Source: Pseudomonas graminis (GTDB lineage: Bacteria; Pseudomonadota; Gammaproteobacteria; Pseudomonadales; Pseudomonadaceae). Taken from it: DNA of 64,000 nucleotides. The stretch spans positions 1-64,000 of the forward strand of contig NZ_MTSB01000002.1 of the NCBI RefSeq assembly GCF_002093745.1, read 5' to 3'. Below the pieces are notes generated by a model, which saw nothing but the letters and a program-made list of their open reading frames with translations, did not search any database and had not been told where the DNA came from. The translations under genes were made by a program, and so were the position numbers. Below, piece after piece: positions 42,418 through 52,558 of the stretch (the first letter of the stretch is position 1; every line of letters begins with the position of its first letter).

Positions 42418-44523
42418 GTGAACCCGGTAATCAAAAAGTTTCAGTTCGGTCAATCGACCGTAACCCTCGAGACAGGCCGTATCGCCCGTCAAGCCTCTGG
42501 CGCAGTATTGGTCACCGTTGACGACGACGTCAGCGTACTTGTGACTGTGGTCGGCGCCAAACAGGCTGACGCTGGCAAAGGCTTCTTTCCTCTGTCCGTT
42601 CACTATCAGGAAAAAACCTACGCAGCCGGCAAGATCCCCGGTGGTTTTTTCAAGCGTGAAGGCCGTCCTTCCGAGAAAGAAACCCTGACCTCGCGCCTGA
42701 TCGACCGTCCGATCCGTCCGCTGTTTCCCGAAGGCTTCATGAACGAAGTGCAGGTTGTCTGCACCGTCGTGTCCACCAGCAAGAAAATCGATCCGGACAT
42801 CGCTGCGATGATCGGTACGTCGGCTGCCCTGGCCATCTCCGGCATCCCGTTCGACGGTCCGGTCGGTGCTGCGCGCGTTGCTTTCCACGAAAGCACCGGC
42901 TACCTGCTGAACCCGACTTACGAGCAACTGCAGGCTTCGAGCCTGGACATGGTCGTAGCCGGTACTTCCGAAGCTGTTCTGATGGTCGAATCGGAAGCCA
43001 AAGAGCTGACTGAAGACCAGATGCTGGGCGCCGTGCTGTTCGCCCACGACGAATTCCAGGTCGTCATCAACGCCATCAAGGAACTGGCTGCCGAAGCCGC
43101 CAAGCCTACATGGGACTGGCAGCCCAAGCCTGAAGCGACCGCACTGTTGGGCGCTATCCGTGCCGAGTTCGGCGACGCGATCTCCCAGGCTTACACCATC
43201 ACCGTCAAGGCCGACCGTTATGCGCGTCTGGGCGAGCTGAAAGATCAGGTCGTTGCCAAGCTCGCTGTTGAAGAAGGCAGCCCGTCTGCCAGCGAAGTCA
43301 AAGCCGCTTTCGGCGAAATCGAATACCGCACCGTTCGCGAAAACATCGTCAACGGCAAGCCGCGTATCGATGGTCGCGACACTCGCACTGTCCGCCCTCT
43401 GAACATCGAAGTCGGCGTTCTGCCAAAGACTCACGGTTCGGCACTGTTCACCCGCGGCGAAACTCAGGCGCTGGTCGTTGCCACGCTGGGTACTGCGCGT
43501 GACGCACAGTTGCTCGACACCCTTGAAGGCGAGAAAAAAGACCCGTTCATGCTGCACTACAACTTCCCTCCGTTCTCGGTGGGCGAGTGTGGTCGTATGG
43601 GCGGTGCGGGCCGTCGCGAGATCGGTCACGGCCGTCTGGCGCGTCGCAGTGTGCAGGCCATGCTGCCGGGCGCTGACGTGTTCCCGTACACCATCCGTGT
43701 GGTTTCGGAAATCACCGAATCCAACGGTTCCAGCTCGATGGCTTCGGTCTGCGGTGCTTCCCTGGCGCTGATGGACGCTGGTGTTCCGATGAAGGCACCG
43801 GTTGCCGGTATCGCCATGGGGCTGGTCAAGGAAGGCGAGAAGTTCGCGATTCTGACCGACATCCTGGGTGACGAAGATCACTTGGGCGACATGGACTTCA
43901 AGGTAGCCGGTACCTCCAAAGGTGTTACCGCGCTGCAGATGGACATCAAGATCAAGGGCATCACCGAAGAAATCATGGAGATCGCTCTGGGCCAGGCCCT
44001 GGAAGCTCGCCTGAACATTCTCGGTCAGATGAACCAGATCATCGGTCAGTCGCGTAACGAGCTTTCGGCCAACGCTCCTACCATGATCGCGATGAAGATC
44101 GACACCGACAAGATCCGTGACGTCATCGGCAAGGGTGGCGCAACCATCCGTGCAATCTGCGAAGAGACCAAGGCTTCGATCGATATCGAAGACGACGGCT
44201 CGATCAAGATCTTCGGCGAGTCCAAGGAAGCGGCTGAAGCTGCACGTCAGCGCGTTCTGGGCATCACCGCAGAAGCAGAGATCGGCAAGATCTACCTCGG
44301 CAAAGTTGAGCGCATCGTCGATTTCGGCGCATTCGTCAACATCCTGCCTGGCAAGGACGGTCTGGTTCACATCTCCATGTTGAGCGATGCTCGCGTCGAG
44401 AAAGTGACCGATATCCTGAAAGAAGGCGAGGAAGTCGAAGTATTGGTACTGGACGTGGACAACCGCGGTCGTATCAAGCTGTCGATCAAAGACGTAGCGG
44501 CTGCGAAAGCATCGGGCGTCTGA
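42418..44523 (+). CDS. pnp: Polyribonucleotide nucleotidyltransferase (PNPase)
   Basis: A 701-residue phosphorolytic 3'-5' exoribonuclease: two RNase PH domains (about 1-210 and 310-540) separated by a helical domain, then KH ([13 protein letters not shown]) and S1 ([20 protein letters not shown]). The start is GTG ([11 protein letters not shown]) with GGTAGGAAACC upstream; no ATG fits the family start. Confidence 0.99.
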   Translation: MNPVIKKFQFGQSTVTLETGRIARQASGAVLVTVDDDVSVLVTVVGAKQADAGKGFFPLSVHYQEKTYAAGKIPGGFFKREGRPSEKETLTSRLIDRPIRPLFPEGFMNEVQVVCTVVSTSKKIDPDIAAMIGTSAALAISGIPFDGPVGAARVAFHESTGYLLNPTYEQLQASSLDMVVAGTSEAVLMVESEAKELTEDQMLGAVLFAHDEFQVVINAIKELAAEAAKPTWDWQPKPEATALLGAIRAEFGDAISQAYTITVKADRYARLGELKDQVVAKLAVEEGSPSASEVKAAFGEIEYRTVRENIVNGKPRIDGRDTRTVRPLNIEVGVLPKTHGSALFTRGETQALVVATLGTARDAQLLDTLEGEKKDPFMLHYNFPPFSVGECGRMGGAGRREIGHGRLARRSVQAMLPGADVFPYTIRVVSEITESNGSSSMASVCGASLALMDAGVPMKAPVAGIAMGLVKEGEKFAILTDILGDEDHLGDMDFKVAGTSKGVTALQMDIKIKGITEEIMEIALGQALEARLNILGQMNQIIGQSRNELSANAPTMIAMKIDTDKIRDVIGKGGATIRAICEETKASIDIEDDGSIKIFGESKEAAEAARQRVLGITAEAEIGKIYLGKVERIVDFGAFVNILPGKDGLVHISMLSDARVEKVTDILKEGEEVEVLVLDVDNRGRIKLSIKDVAAAKASGV

Positions 44524-44543
44524 TCGTCTAGCACTGCGTTTTG

Positions 44544-44570
44544 AAAAGGACTCTTCGGAGTCCTTTTTTT
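44544..44570 (+). terminator. Terminator after pnp
   Basis: AAAAGGACTC-TTCG-GAGTCC followed by seven T: a stable tetraloop hairpin and strong intrinsic terminator. Confidence 0.93.
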
Positions 44571-44731
44571 ATGAGCGCAATTAAAGGGTTACGCCACAAC
44601 CGCGCAAAATGCTTGATTCAAACATGCATCTTGCAAGCCCTGGAGGCCTCCAACGGGCAATCTGCACGATTCGATAAAACGAATAAAAATATAACTGCAT
44701 GATTTAAAAGGGTTTTTTGTGATCATCTGAT

Positions 44732-44749
44732 TTGGCACAGCGCTTGCGA
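44732..44749 (+). promoter_or_regulatory. Sigma-54 (RpoN) promoter of the BON-domain gene
   Basis: TTGGCAC-AGCGC-TTGCGA has the -24 GG (44734-44735) and -12 GC (44746-44747) exactly 10 bases apart and all key bases of the TGGCAC-N5-TTGC consensus. The AT-rich upstream region (44600-44730) leaves room for an enhancer site and IHF. About 64 bases before the BON gene ATG. Confidence 0.85.
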
Positions 44750-44812
44750 TATAACCATTAACCCTGCAGCCACAACGCTGGCGCAGTTTTCGAGAAAAAC
44801 AGGAGTTATCGT

Positions 44813-45166
44813 ATGAAGAAGTTCGCTATCGCTGCCGCTACCGCAACTGCCCTGACTCTGACCATGGCTAACGCTGCTTTCGCACAGACCTCGGCTCAAG
44901 CGCCAATGGTTCTGGCAGCCAACACCACCACTCAAGAAGTCAAAGAAGATACCTCTGACACCTGGATCACCACCAAAGTCAAAGCTGACCTGCTGACTGA
45001 AAAAGGCATTCCTGGTTCGGACATCAAGGTTGAGACCAACAAAGGCGTGGTTTCCCTGTCCTCCATGGTAAAAGTGACTGAGGCGCAGAAAAACACCGCT
45101 GTTGCCATCACCAAGAAAATCAAAGGCGTCAAAGACGTATCGGCTGCTGGCCTGAAAGCCGAGTAA
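44813..45166 (+). CDS. BON-domain periplasmic protein (OsmY-like)
   Basis: A 117-residue protein with a Sec signal peptide (MKKFAIAAATATALTLTMANAAFA) and one BON domain (about 48-115: WITTKVKADLLTEKGIPGSDIKVETNKGVVSLSS, IKGVKDVSAAGLKAE). BON proteins bind phospholipid and stabilise the envelope under stress. CAGGAG precedes the ATG. The upstream sigma-54 promoter suggests control by a nitrogen, motility or stress-type enhancer protein. Confidence 0.9.
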   Translation: MKKFAIAAATATALTLTMANAAFAQTSAQAPMVLAANTTTQEVKEDTSDTWITTKVKADLLTEKGIPGSDIKVETNKGVVSLSSMVKVTEAQKNTAVAITKKIKGVKDVSAAGLKAE

Positions 45167-45248
45167 TCGAACACTGCCCATGAACACCCGCAGTCATTGA
45201 TTATTGATTGATGGAAGGTTCATGCGAGGCGACAAGGATGTTGCCATT

Positions 45249-45278
45249 ACAGGCCCCGACTGAAGAGTCGGGGCCTGT
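45249..45278. terminator. Bidirectional terminator after the BON gene
   Basis: Stem ACAGGCCCCGAC/GTCGGGGCCTGT with a six-base loop between two convergent genes. Confidence 0.85.
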
Positions 45279-45313
45279 TCTATTGTGGGCGGTAAAAAGG
45301 TGCAGCGGGCTGA

Positions 45314-45643
45314 TTAACGACGGCGCTGGCTATCAATCCTGACCAGACGCCCACCTTCAAAGTGCAGGTATTGATACATGCCATTGTCGGGGCCATAGAC
45401 CCACTCCTCAATCCTGACAGTTTCCGACCTGCGATAGTTGGCGCTGAAGGTTTCCTTCGTGCCGATGACGTCCTGACTGATGGGCTCGCCGCACTTTTGC
45501 TGAACCTCGAACGTCCTGTCCCCGGTACTGACCAATTGACTGCCGCAGCGCAAGGTCGACGCTGCATGTACAGGCAAAGCGGCTACTCCCGCTGCCAGGG
45601 CCAGCGTCAGGTTGATCAGCATGTTGCTTCGAATGTGTGGCAA
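45314..45643 (-). CDS. DUF2845 secreted protein
   Basis: A protein of up to 109 residues with a Sec signal peptide (LINLTLALAAGVAALPVHA) and the DUF2845 core: TLRCGSQLVSTGDRTFEVQQKCGEP with two cysteines, and EEWVYGPDNGMYQYLHFEGGRLVRID. Exported, function unknown. A second possible start lies 21 bases inside (MLINLT). It follows the DUF748 gene with a 5-bp gap and is likely co-transcribed. Confidence 0.85.
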   Translation of the reverse strand: MPHIRSNMLINLTLALAAGVAALPVHAASTLRCGSQLVSTGDRTFEVQQKCGEPISQDVIGTKETFSANYRRSETVRIEEWVYGPDNGMYQYLHFEGGRLVRIDSQRRR

Positions 45644-45648
45644 CGAAT

Positions 45649-48606
45649 TTACTCACTGTCCAGGTGCAGCGGGCTGATGACTTTACCGTCCGGCTGGGCC
45701 TGACCAAGCCGTGCGTCTACAAAGTAGACCCGCGCGTCTTCCAGTTTGCCCTTGTCCACAAGGTAATCCTTGATGCTGCTGGCTCGGCTTTGGCCCAATT
45801 CGCGCAGCAGCACTTCATTGCTGCTCCAGAATTTGAGTACGGCAGCGCGCATCTGGCCTGCACGTTGTTCCTTGCCCAGGTTGGCCCACTCGGCGGGTGG
45901 TTGCTGCTTCAGGCGGGTTCGGTAGATACCTTCGAGCATCGGCGCTTTTTCAGCGTCCGGAACGTCTATCAGGCCGGCTTTGGCCGGGACCTTGTCACCC
46001 CGGCGCTGGAGAATCTTGTAATACGTGTACTGGTATTCCCGCTCCAGCCGTTGCTGAGCAATCAACGGGCCGTCGCTGCTGGCAGCGCTGGTGCCTTCGA
46101 TCTCCAGCTTGAGGTCCGGACGCTCCTTGAGCGCCACGGAGAGCTTGTCCAGCGCGTTTTGCGCCTCTGCCGACAAGTCACTGGAGCCTGGAGCGAAACT
46201 GACGCTGCCGAGGTCCTCGGAGCTGCCGCCCGAGACGAGGCTGCCAAGCATCTTGAACGGGGCCTGTGCCGCGCGCAGCACCAGATTGCGCAGGGTTTGC
46301 CAGACGATTGGCATCACGCTGAACTGAGGGTTGTTGAGGTCGCCTTCAATCGGCAGCTCAAGCGAAATTTGCCCCTTGGTGTCCTTGAGCAGCGCGACAG
46401 CCAGACGAATCGGCAGGTCCAGCGCATCCGGGCTTTCGACCCGCTCACCCAGTTGCAGCTGCTCGATCAGCACTTTGTTCTGGGCCTTGAGCTGGCCTTT
46501 GGTGATCAGGTAATGCAGATCCAGGTTGAGCCGGCCCTTGCGAATCCTGAAGCCCGCGAACTTGCCGGAGTACGGTGTCAGGTTGGTCAGCTCGACACGC
46601 TTGAAGCTGGTGGTGATATCCAGGCTGGCCATCGGGTCGAACGGGTTGAGGCTGCCTTTGATGGTTACCGGCGCATAACGATCCACCTTGCCTTCGATGT
46701 TGACCGGGGCAGGGGTGGCCTTTCGGTTGTCGATGGTGCCGACGCGACCGTTGAGCTGCTGCACCGCCGTGGCGAAGTTGGGGGTCAGGGTCATGTCGGC
46801 AAAGTTTGCCGAACCGTCCTTGATGTTCACTTCGCCGACGTAGATCGCCAGTGGGTTTTCCTTGCTTGCCTTGGGTTGCGGTCTGGCCTTTTCACGCGGT
46901 GATGCGGCCTTGTCATCCGGCTGTGGAATCAGCAGGTCATCGACGTTGGTGGTGCGGTCTTCGTTGATCATGAAGCGCGCATAAGGTTGACTCATGTTCA
47001 CCCTGGCAATCGAAAGCCCTGTGCCGTGCTGGTAATCCAGCCCTTCAAGCTCCAGTTGCTGCCACTTCAGGAAGTCGCGCTGTTTGAGTGTGTCCAGCGT
47101 GTGAAGCTGGTTGACCTGGGCTTTCCCCGTCACGCTGAACGCCAGCGGCTCGGTACTTTTCAGGTTCACTGCCAGGTCACTGCCCAGCATGCCGCTGCGC
47201 AGTTCAAGAAGAATGAAGGGGCTGATGTAGGCCTGAGCCACCCGCAGGTCGATATCACGCGTGGTCACATTCAGCCGCGCACTCACAGGATTCAGGTTCA
47301 CATCGCCGGACGCGGTGAGGTTGCCTTGTTTGCCCAGGCCCGTGTCGAGCTTGAGGGTGAAGGGCGAACCGTTGAGGCTGTCGAAATTCTGGATATCCAC
47401 ATTCAGCGGGCCGACATCCAGCGCCACCGGCTCTTTAGGTGCGCGATCCGCCAGATGGACCATGTAGTTGCGCAGTTGCACGTCGCGTAACAGCACTTGC
47501 CAAGGCTTGCTGTGCGTTGCCGGTTGAGCGCTGGCAGTGGCAGATGCCGGTTCGGCGGCCTTTTCATCCACCGCCGGTTTTTGAGGCGACGCAGACGTGC
47601 CCGGCTGACTGGCGAACAGTTTCTGCCAGTCCAGTTGGCCGTCGGCTTCCCGCGCTGCCCAGGTTTCCAGTTTCTGGCTGCGAATCTTGCCGACATTCAC
47701 TTTCTGTCTGGCCAGGTCGACCGATGTTTCGCTTACATCCAGGCGTTGCATGCGCACCAGAGGGCGACCATCAGGCGTATTCAGCGCGAAGGGGGCGACG
47801 CTGGCCGACAAAGCAGTCAGTTGAAGCTCGGTTTTTTCAGCAAGGTCGAGTTTGTAAGCGGTGCTGAAATTCAGCACGCCATCCTCAAGTGCCAGCGGCA
47901 GCGCATCACGCACATAAGGCCACCACAGCTTCATCTTGCCGTCAGTGACTTTCAGGGTGCCCTCTGAAGTGATCGGCACCAGACTGATACGGCCCACCCA
48001 GTCGATCTGTCCGCCGTCCGGGCCTGCCGCGACCAATGTCATGTCGGCGTTGTCTTCAGGCAGGGTGCTGAGGTTCTTGAGTTCGAAATTCAGTGCGTCG
48101 TAGAGGAATTCGATGGGCTTGCCGGGGCGCATGTCCTGGAAATGCACGTAGCCGTCGGCCAGCTTGATTTCACCAATGCGCAGCGGGAACGGTTTGCTCG
48201 GCGGTTCATCCTTTACCGGCTCACTGGCGGGCAGCTTGAACAGTTGCGCCAGGTTGAATGCGCCTTGCTTGTCGAACAGCAACTCGGTTTTGGCTTTGGT
48301 CAGCTCGACGCGTTGCAGATGCAGGGCGCGGGTCCAGAGGCTGTCGATTTGCAGATTGGCGTACAGCTTTTCAAAGGCGACCTGTTCTTTACCGGGTGTC
48401 CCGATGTTCAGGCCCCACAGCGTCAATTCCAGGGTGTAGGGATTGAATTCCAGACGCTCCAGCTTTGCCGGTGCGGTCGAGTAGTTGGCCAGTTGCTGGT
48501 TCGCGATCTGCAGAGCGACACCGGGAAGGATGAAAAACCCCAACAAGCTGTAGAGCACAAACAAGGCCAGCAAGGAGCCAAGTGTGCGTTTCAATCCTCT
48601 GGACAT
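45649..48606 (-). CDS. DUF748 AsmA-like envelope protein
   Basis: A 985-residue protein starting MSRGLKRTLGSLLALFVLYSLLGFFILPGVALQIA, i.e. one N-terminal membrane helix, then long beta-rich AsmA/DUF748 repeats (LNFELKNLSTLP, VGTIDNRKATPAPVNIEGKVDRYAPVTIKGSLNPFDPMASLDITT). Residues 800 onward end in an OmpA-like ELKERPDLKLEIEG region. AsmA-like proteins of this size are now seen as periplasm-spanning lipid-transfer bridges. A 15-residue upstream extension is possible, but lacks a ribosome site. Confidence 0.88.
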   Translation of the reverse strand: MSRGLKRTLGSLLALFVLYSLLGFFILPGVALQIANQQLANYSTAPAKLERLEFNPYTLELTLWGLNIGTPGKEQVAFEKLYANLQIDSLWTRALHLQRVELTKAKTELLFDKQGAFNLAQLFKLPASEPVKDEPPSKPFPLRIGEIKLADGYVHFQDMRPGKPIEFLYDALNFELKNLSTLPEDNADMTLVAAGPDGGQIDWVGRISLVPITSEGTLKVTDGKMKLWWPYVRDALPLALEDGVLNFSTAYKLDLAEKTELQLTALSASVAPFALNTPDGRPLVRMQRLDVSETSVDLARQKVNVGKIRSQKLETWAAREADGQLDWQKLFASQPGTSASPQKPAVDEKAAEPASATASAQPATHSKPWQVLLRDVQLRNYMVHLADRAPKEPVALDVGPLNVDIQNFDSLNGSPFTLKLDTGLGKQGNLTASGDVNLNPVSARLNVTTRDIDLRVAQAYISPFILLELRSGMLGSDLAVNLKSTEPLAFSVTGKAQVNQLHTLDTLKQRDFLKWQQLELEGLDYQHGTGLSIARVNMSQPYARFMINEDRTTNVDDLLIPQPDDKAASPREKARPQPKASKENPLAIYVGEVNIKDGSANFADMTLTPNFATAVQQLNGRVGTIDNRKATPAPVNIEGKVDRYAPVTIKGSLNPFDPMASLDITTSFKRVELTNLTPYSGKFAGFRIRKGRLNLDLHYLITKGQLKAQNKVLIEQLQLGERVESPDALDLPIRLAVALLKDTKGQISLELPIEGDLNNPQFSVMPIVWQTLRNLVLRAAQAPFKMLGSLVSGGSSEDLGSVSFAPGSSDLSAEAQNALDKLSVALKERPDLKLEIEGTSAASSDGPLIAQQRLEREYQYTYYKILQRRGDKVPAKAGLIDVPDAEKAPMLEGIYRTRLKQQPPAEWANLGKEQRAGQMRAAVLKFWSSNEVLLRELGQSRASSIKDYLVDKGKLEDARVYFVDARLGQAQPDGKVISPLHLDSE

Positions 48607-48742
48607 GGGCAACGGCGTCTCTCTCTTTCGGAGGTGCTTGGAGTATGGCACGCCTGGTCGGTTCCCAAGGCACTGCCGCTCAGGCTTGTAGGATATTTCC
48701 TGATTAAGCGGCTGGTTTCAGCAACCGAGTGTCAGCGCCGGA

Positions 48743-49759
48743 TCAGAGTTGCAGAATCAGCGTCTTCAGCGGTGGCTGCCCGTCCTTCGACGGGAAGTCT
48801 TCGGCAGGTTGTATCACCTGACAGTCGCGCACCGGGCGGCCTGCTTTGGTAGCGCAACGCAGCACTTGCTCGCGCCAGTCCTGCAGGCTGACTTTCGCCA
48901 TATTGTTACAGCAGATCAGCACGCCATCTTCTGCGGTGGCCAGCAGGGCGGGTTTGAGCAGGCTTTGATAATCGCGCAGCAGGTCGACGGTCCCGAACGC
49001 ACTTTTGGCCCAAGCGGGTGGATCGAGCAAAACCAGATCGTATTGGCGCTGATCGAGTTTTACATGGCTTGGCAGCTTCTGGCTGCGTCGGGCGGCGACC
49101 GGCAGGCCCGCAAGTTGACGGATGGCCGGAAAGTAATCCGACTGGATAAATTGCATGGCCGGCAATTGCGGATTGAGCGCGCCGTTCTCGCGGCCCACAG
49201 CCAGATTGCCCTCGGCAAAATCCAGATTGCACACTTCGCTCGCGCCACCGGCAGCGGCACTCAGGCCAACGCCGCAGGTGTAGGCGAACAGGTTCAGCAC
49301 GCTCTTGCCCGCACTGTGCCGCTTCACCCAGCCACGTGTGTTGCGCAGGTCGAGAAACAGCAGCGGATCCTGGCCGGCATGCCGACCGCGAACCCGGTAA
49401 TTGAGCCCCCATTCATGACCGACATGGTCGGCCAGCGCTGCGTCGTCGGCTTTGTAGACAGCGTCCTGGCGATCCACCCGGGAGTTGCCTTGCGAGCGGT
49501 CGTTGTAAACCAGCAGGGTTTCCATGCCCAGATGAACATTGACCTGTTCATGCAGCCCGAGCAGCGCATCGCGCTCCAGACGGGTATGAAAGCTCTGCAC
49601 CAGCAATTGCGGGCCATAGCGGTCGATGGTCAGGCCGCTGGCGCCTTCCTGGCTGCCATGAAACAGTCGATAGCAATCGGTGCCTTGCTGGTGCAGTTCG
49701 GCAAGCAGCGGCTGGCGATGTTCGAAGGCTGCGCTGAGCGCCTGATTCAGGGAAGACAT
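48743..49759 (-). CDS. RlmI-like class I SAM methyltransferase
   Basis: A 338-residue enzyme of the RlmI/RlmK-type rRNA cytosine methyltransferase group: PUA-like N terminus with FHGSQEGASGLTIDRYGPQLLVQ, SAM region VLNLFAYTCGVGLSAAAGGA, and catalytic motif LVLLDPPAWAKSAFG. It most likely methylates a cytosine in 23S rRNA; the exact target is not evident. Confidence 0.85.
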   Translation of the reverse strand: MSSLNQALSAAFEHRQPLLAELHQQGTDCYRLFHGSQEGASGLTIDRYGPQLLVQSFHTRLERDALLGLHEQVNVHLGMETLLVYNDRSQGNSRVDRQDAVYKADDAALADHVGHEWGLNYRVRGRHAGQDPLLFLDLRNTRGWVKRHSAGKSVLNLFAYTCGVGLSAAAGGASEVCNLDFAEGNLAVGRENGALNPQLPAMQFIQSDYFPAIRQLAGLPVAARRSQKLPSHVKLDQRQYDLVLLDPPAWAKSAFGTVDLLRDYQSLLKPALLATAEDGVLICCNNMAKVSLQDWREQVLRCATKAGRPVRDCQVIQPAEDFPSKDGQPPLKTLILQL

Positions 49760-49918
49760 GCTGAGCGCCTCAGGCTGGAATTAGGCGCGGGAGTTTACCA
49801 GTTACCGGGCGCCAGAGGTTTTTGCTGTCCACGGTGTGCTTTGTTCGTGAGGGGCTGTCACACAGCGCCAACATTCCCCTGCTACGTTGCTTTTTTGCCT
49901 GTCAGCGAGGGGATAACC

Positions 49919-51502
49919 GTGAGCCAGTTCGATCTCAAGCGTCGTCGTGTCATCCAGGCCGTCGGGGCCGTTGGGGCGGGTTTGCTGCTGCCGGGGGTGG
50001 CGCCGGCCGTCATCGCGTCAGTTCAGGACCGGCCGAAAATGATGGACGGTGTTCAGTCCGGTGACGTGTTCGGCGACAAGGCAATCATCTGGAGCCGCAG
50101 CGACCGGCCCTCGCGCATGGTGGTCGAGTGGGACACGCGAAGTATGTTTACCCAGCCACGACGTGTGGTGTCGGCGCTCGCCGATCAGCGCACCGACTTC
50201 ACGGCGCGCGTCGAGTTGAGCGGGCTGCCGGTCGATCAGGCGATTTTTTACCGTGTTTCGTTTGAAGATGCACAGAGCGGCGTGGCCAGCGAACCCTGGT
50301 TCGGTCATTTACGCAGCATGCCTCAGGAGCGTCGTGACATCCGGTTCGTCTGGAGTGGCGACACAGTGGGGCAAGGCTTTGGCATCAACCCTGATATTGG
50401 CGGGATGCGGATCTACGAAGCCATGCGCCTGCGCTTGCCTGACTTTTTTATCCACAGTGGCGACACCATCTACGCCGACGGTCCGGTGCCGGCGCAGATC
50501 ACCGCCGAAGACGGGCGTATCTGGCGCAACATCACCACCGAAGCGAAAAGCAAGGTGGCAGAGACCCTCGACGAATACCGTGGCAATTATCGCTATAACC
50601 TGATGGATGAAAACCTGCGCCGCTTCAATGCCGAGGTGCCGCAGGTCTGGCAGTGGGACGACCACGAAGTCACCAACAACTGGTCGCCCAGCAAACAGCT
50701 GGATGACCGTTACACGGTCAAGGATATTCAGTTGCTGTCCTCGCGTGCCCGCCAGGCATATCTGGAATACGCGCCGCTGCGCCTGCAAGAGGCGGACAAG
50801 GGCGGACGCATCTACCGCAAGATTCCTTATGGCCCGATGCTCGACGTGTTTGTCCTCGACATGCGCAGCTACCGCGACGGCAACGACGCCAACCTCGCCG
50901 ACAAGCCTGGCCCGACCACCGCCTTTCTCGGCCGCGAGCAGCTCGACTGGCTCAAGCGCGAACTCAATGCCTCACGTGCGCAGTGGAAAGTGATTGCCGC
51001 TGACATGCCCATCGGCCTGGGTGTGCCGGATGGCGAGGTCAGCCCCGGCGTGCCACGTTGGGAAGCCATCGCCAATGGCAATAATGGCCCGGCGCTGGGG
51101 CGCGAGCTGGAGGTTGCCGAGCTGCTGGCTTACCTGCGCGCGCAGAAGATTCGCGACTGTGTCTGGCTGACCGCTGACGTTCATTATTGCGCCGCGCATC
51201 ACTATCAACCGGACCTGGCGGTGTTCCAGGATTTCGATCCCTTCTGGGAGTTCGTGGCCGGGCCTTTGAATGCGGGCAGCTTCGGGCCTAACGCGCTGGA
51301 CAAGACATTCGGGCCGGAACTGGTGTTCCAGAAAGCGCCGCCCGCGCAGAACACCTCGCCTTTCGCGGGTTATCAGTTCTTTGGCGAAGTGAATATCGAC
51401 GGACAAACCGGCGAGATGTCTGTCGCCCTGCGCGATCTGGACGGCGTCTCGGTGTTCGAGCGTAAATTGCAGCCTGCCAAGGAGATCAGTCGAATCGTCT
51501 GA
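49919..51502 (+). CDS. Tat-exported PhoD-type alkaline phosphatase
   Basis: A 527-residue metallophosphatase of the PhoD family. The N terminus SQFDLKRRRVIQAVGAVGAGLLLPG is a Tat signal with the arginine pair. It is followed by an Ig-like domain, the metal-binding blocks RFVWSGDTVG, FFIHSGDTIYADGP and WQWDDHEVTNNW, and later LTADVHYCAAHHY. It hydrolyses phosphodi/monoesters, possibly phospholipids or teichoic-type substrates, in the periplasm. The GTG start has GAGGGGATAACC before it. The long frame upstream is antisense to the methyltransferase gene. Confidence 0.9.
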   Translation: MSQFDLKRRRVIQAVGAVGAGLLLPGVAPAVIASVQDRPKMMDGVQSGDVFGDKAIIWSRSDRPSRMVVEWDTRSMFTQPRRVVSALADQRTDFTARVELSGLPVDQAIFYRVSFEDAQSGVASEPWFGHLRSMPQERRDIRFVWSGDTVGQGFGINPDIGGMRIYEAMRLRLPDFFIHSGDTIYADGPVPAQITAEDGRIWRNITTEAKSKVAETLDEYRGNYRYNLMDENLRRFNAEVPQVWQWDDHEVTNNWSPSKQLDDRYTVKDIQLLSSRARQAYLEYAPLRLQEADKGGRIYRKIPYGPMLDVFVLDMRSYRDGNDANLADKPGPTTAFLGREQLDWLKRELNASRAQWKVIAADMPIGLGVPDGEVSPGVPRWEAIANGNNGPALGRELEVAELLAYLRAQKIRDCVWLTADVHYCAAHHYQPDLAVFQDFDPFWEFVAGPLNAGSFGPNALDKTFGPELVFQKAPPAQNTSPFAGYQFFGEVNIDGQTGEMSVALRDLDGVSVFERKLQPAKEISRIV

Positions 51503-51607
51503 CGGCAGGCAGTGGCGGGGTGCGCAGGCCGTCAGGAAATTCCTTGCAACACGCCCGTCATGGGTGGCTTATCATAAGCTACCTAACGACGGGACCGGGT
51601 GCGTGGC

Positions 51608-52558
51608 ATGCTGGCTATTTTTCTCGAAACCCTGAACATCACCGCCCCGGTGTTTGCCATGTTGTTCCTGGGCGTATTCCTCAGGCGCATCGGTGCCATC
51701 AACGACGGGTTCATTGTCGCTGCCTCGGGGCTGGTGTTTAACGTCACCATGCCTGCGTTGCTGTTTCTCGGCATCATCCATGCCGACCTGCGCACCGCAC
51801 TCAAACCCAGCCTGCTGATTTTTTTCAGCGCGGCAACACTGCTGAGTTTCGCTTTTGCCTGGGGCTGGGCGATCTGGCGTTGCCCGTATGAAGAACGAGG
51901 CATCTACGTTCAGGGCGCGTTTCGCGGCAACAACGGTGTGATCGGGCTGGCGCTGGCGGCGAGCATGTATGGGCCGGTGGGGATTTCCCTGGGGGCGATT
52001 CTCGCGGCGCTGGTCATCGTGTTCTACAACACGCTGTCGACCGTGGTTCTGGCCGTCTACAGCCCGGTGATCAAGTCCGACCCCTGGAGCATCTTCAAGA
52101 GTGTGCTGGCCAACCCGCTGATCATCAGCGTGCTCATCGCGTCGCCGTTCGCCTATTTCAGCATCGGTCTGCCCAAATGGCTGGAGACGTCGGGCAGCTA
52201 TCTGGCGCAGATGACGTTGCCTTTGGCGCTGATCTGCATCGGCGGCACGCTGTCGCTGACATCCTTGCGCAAAAGCGGCAAGCTGGCCGTCAGCGCCAGC
52301 GTCATGAAGATGATCACCTTGCCATTGCTTTGCACACTGGCCGCCTGGCTGTTGGGCTTCCGAGGCCCGGAACTGGGCATTCTGTTTCTTTATTTCGGCA
52401 GCCCGACTGCCGCCGCCAGTTACATCATGGCGCGCACCGCCAACGGTAACTACGAACTGGCCGCAGCGATCATCGTCATCACCACGCTCGCCGCAGCGGT
52501 CACCACTAACGTGGGGATTTTCATTCTGCAATGGGGCGGCTGGATCAATCCGGCTTGA
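51608..52558 (+). CDS. AEC-family auxin efflux-type transporter
   Basis: A 316-residue membrane protein of about 10 helices (MLAIFLETLNITAPVFAMLFLGVFLRRIGAI, FNVTMPALLFLGII, GIFILQWGGWINPA). Members export organic acids, amino acids or auxin-like compounds. An in-frame GTG at 51599 is an alternative. It ends overlapping the convergent carboxymuconolactone decarboxylase-family gene by 14 bases. Confidence 0.88.
   Translation: MLAIFLETLNITAPVFAMLFLGVFLRRIGAINDGFIVAASGLVFNVTMPALLFLGIIHADLRTALKPSLLIFFSAATLLSFAFAWGWAIWRCPYEERGIYVQGAFRGNNGVIGLALAASMYGPVGISLGAILAALVIVFYNTLSTVVLAVYSPVIKSDPWSIFKSVLANPLIISVLIASPFAYFSIGLPKWLETSGSYLAQMTLPLALICIGGTLSLTSLRKSGKLAVSASVMKMITLPLLCTLAAWLLGFRGPELGILFLYFGSPTAAASYIMARTANGNYELAAAIIVITTLAAAVTTNVGIFILQWGGWINPA

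Noticed and set aside
42325..44370. A 681-codon antisense frame across pnp
   Set aside because: Shadow of the strongly biased pnp codons, no protein resemblance.
48749..49918. N-terminal extension of the PhoD-type phosphatase frame to 48749
   Set aside because: The extension runs antisense through the RlmI-like methyltransferase gene. The Tat signal and ribosome site fix the true start at 49919.
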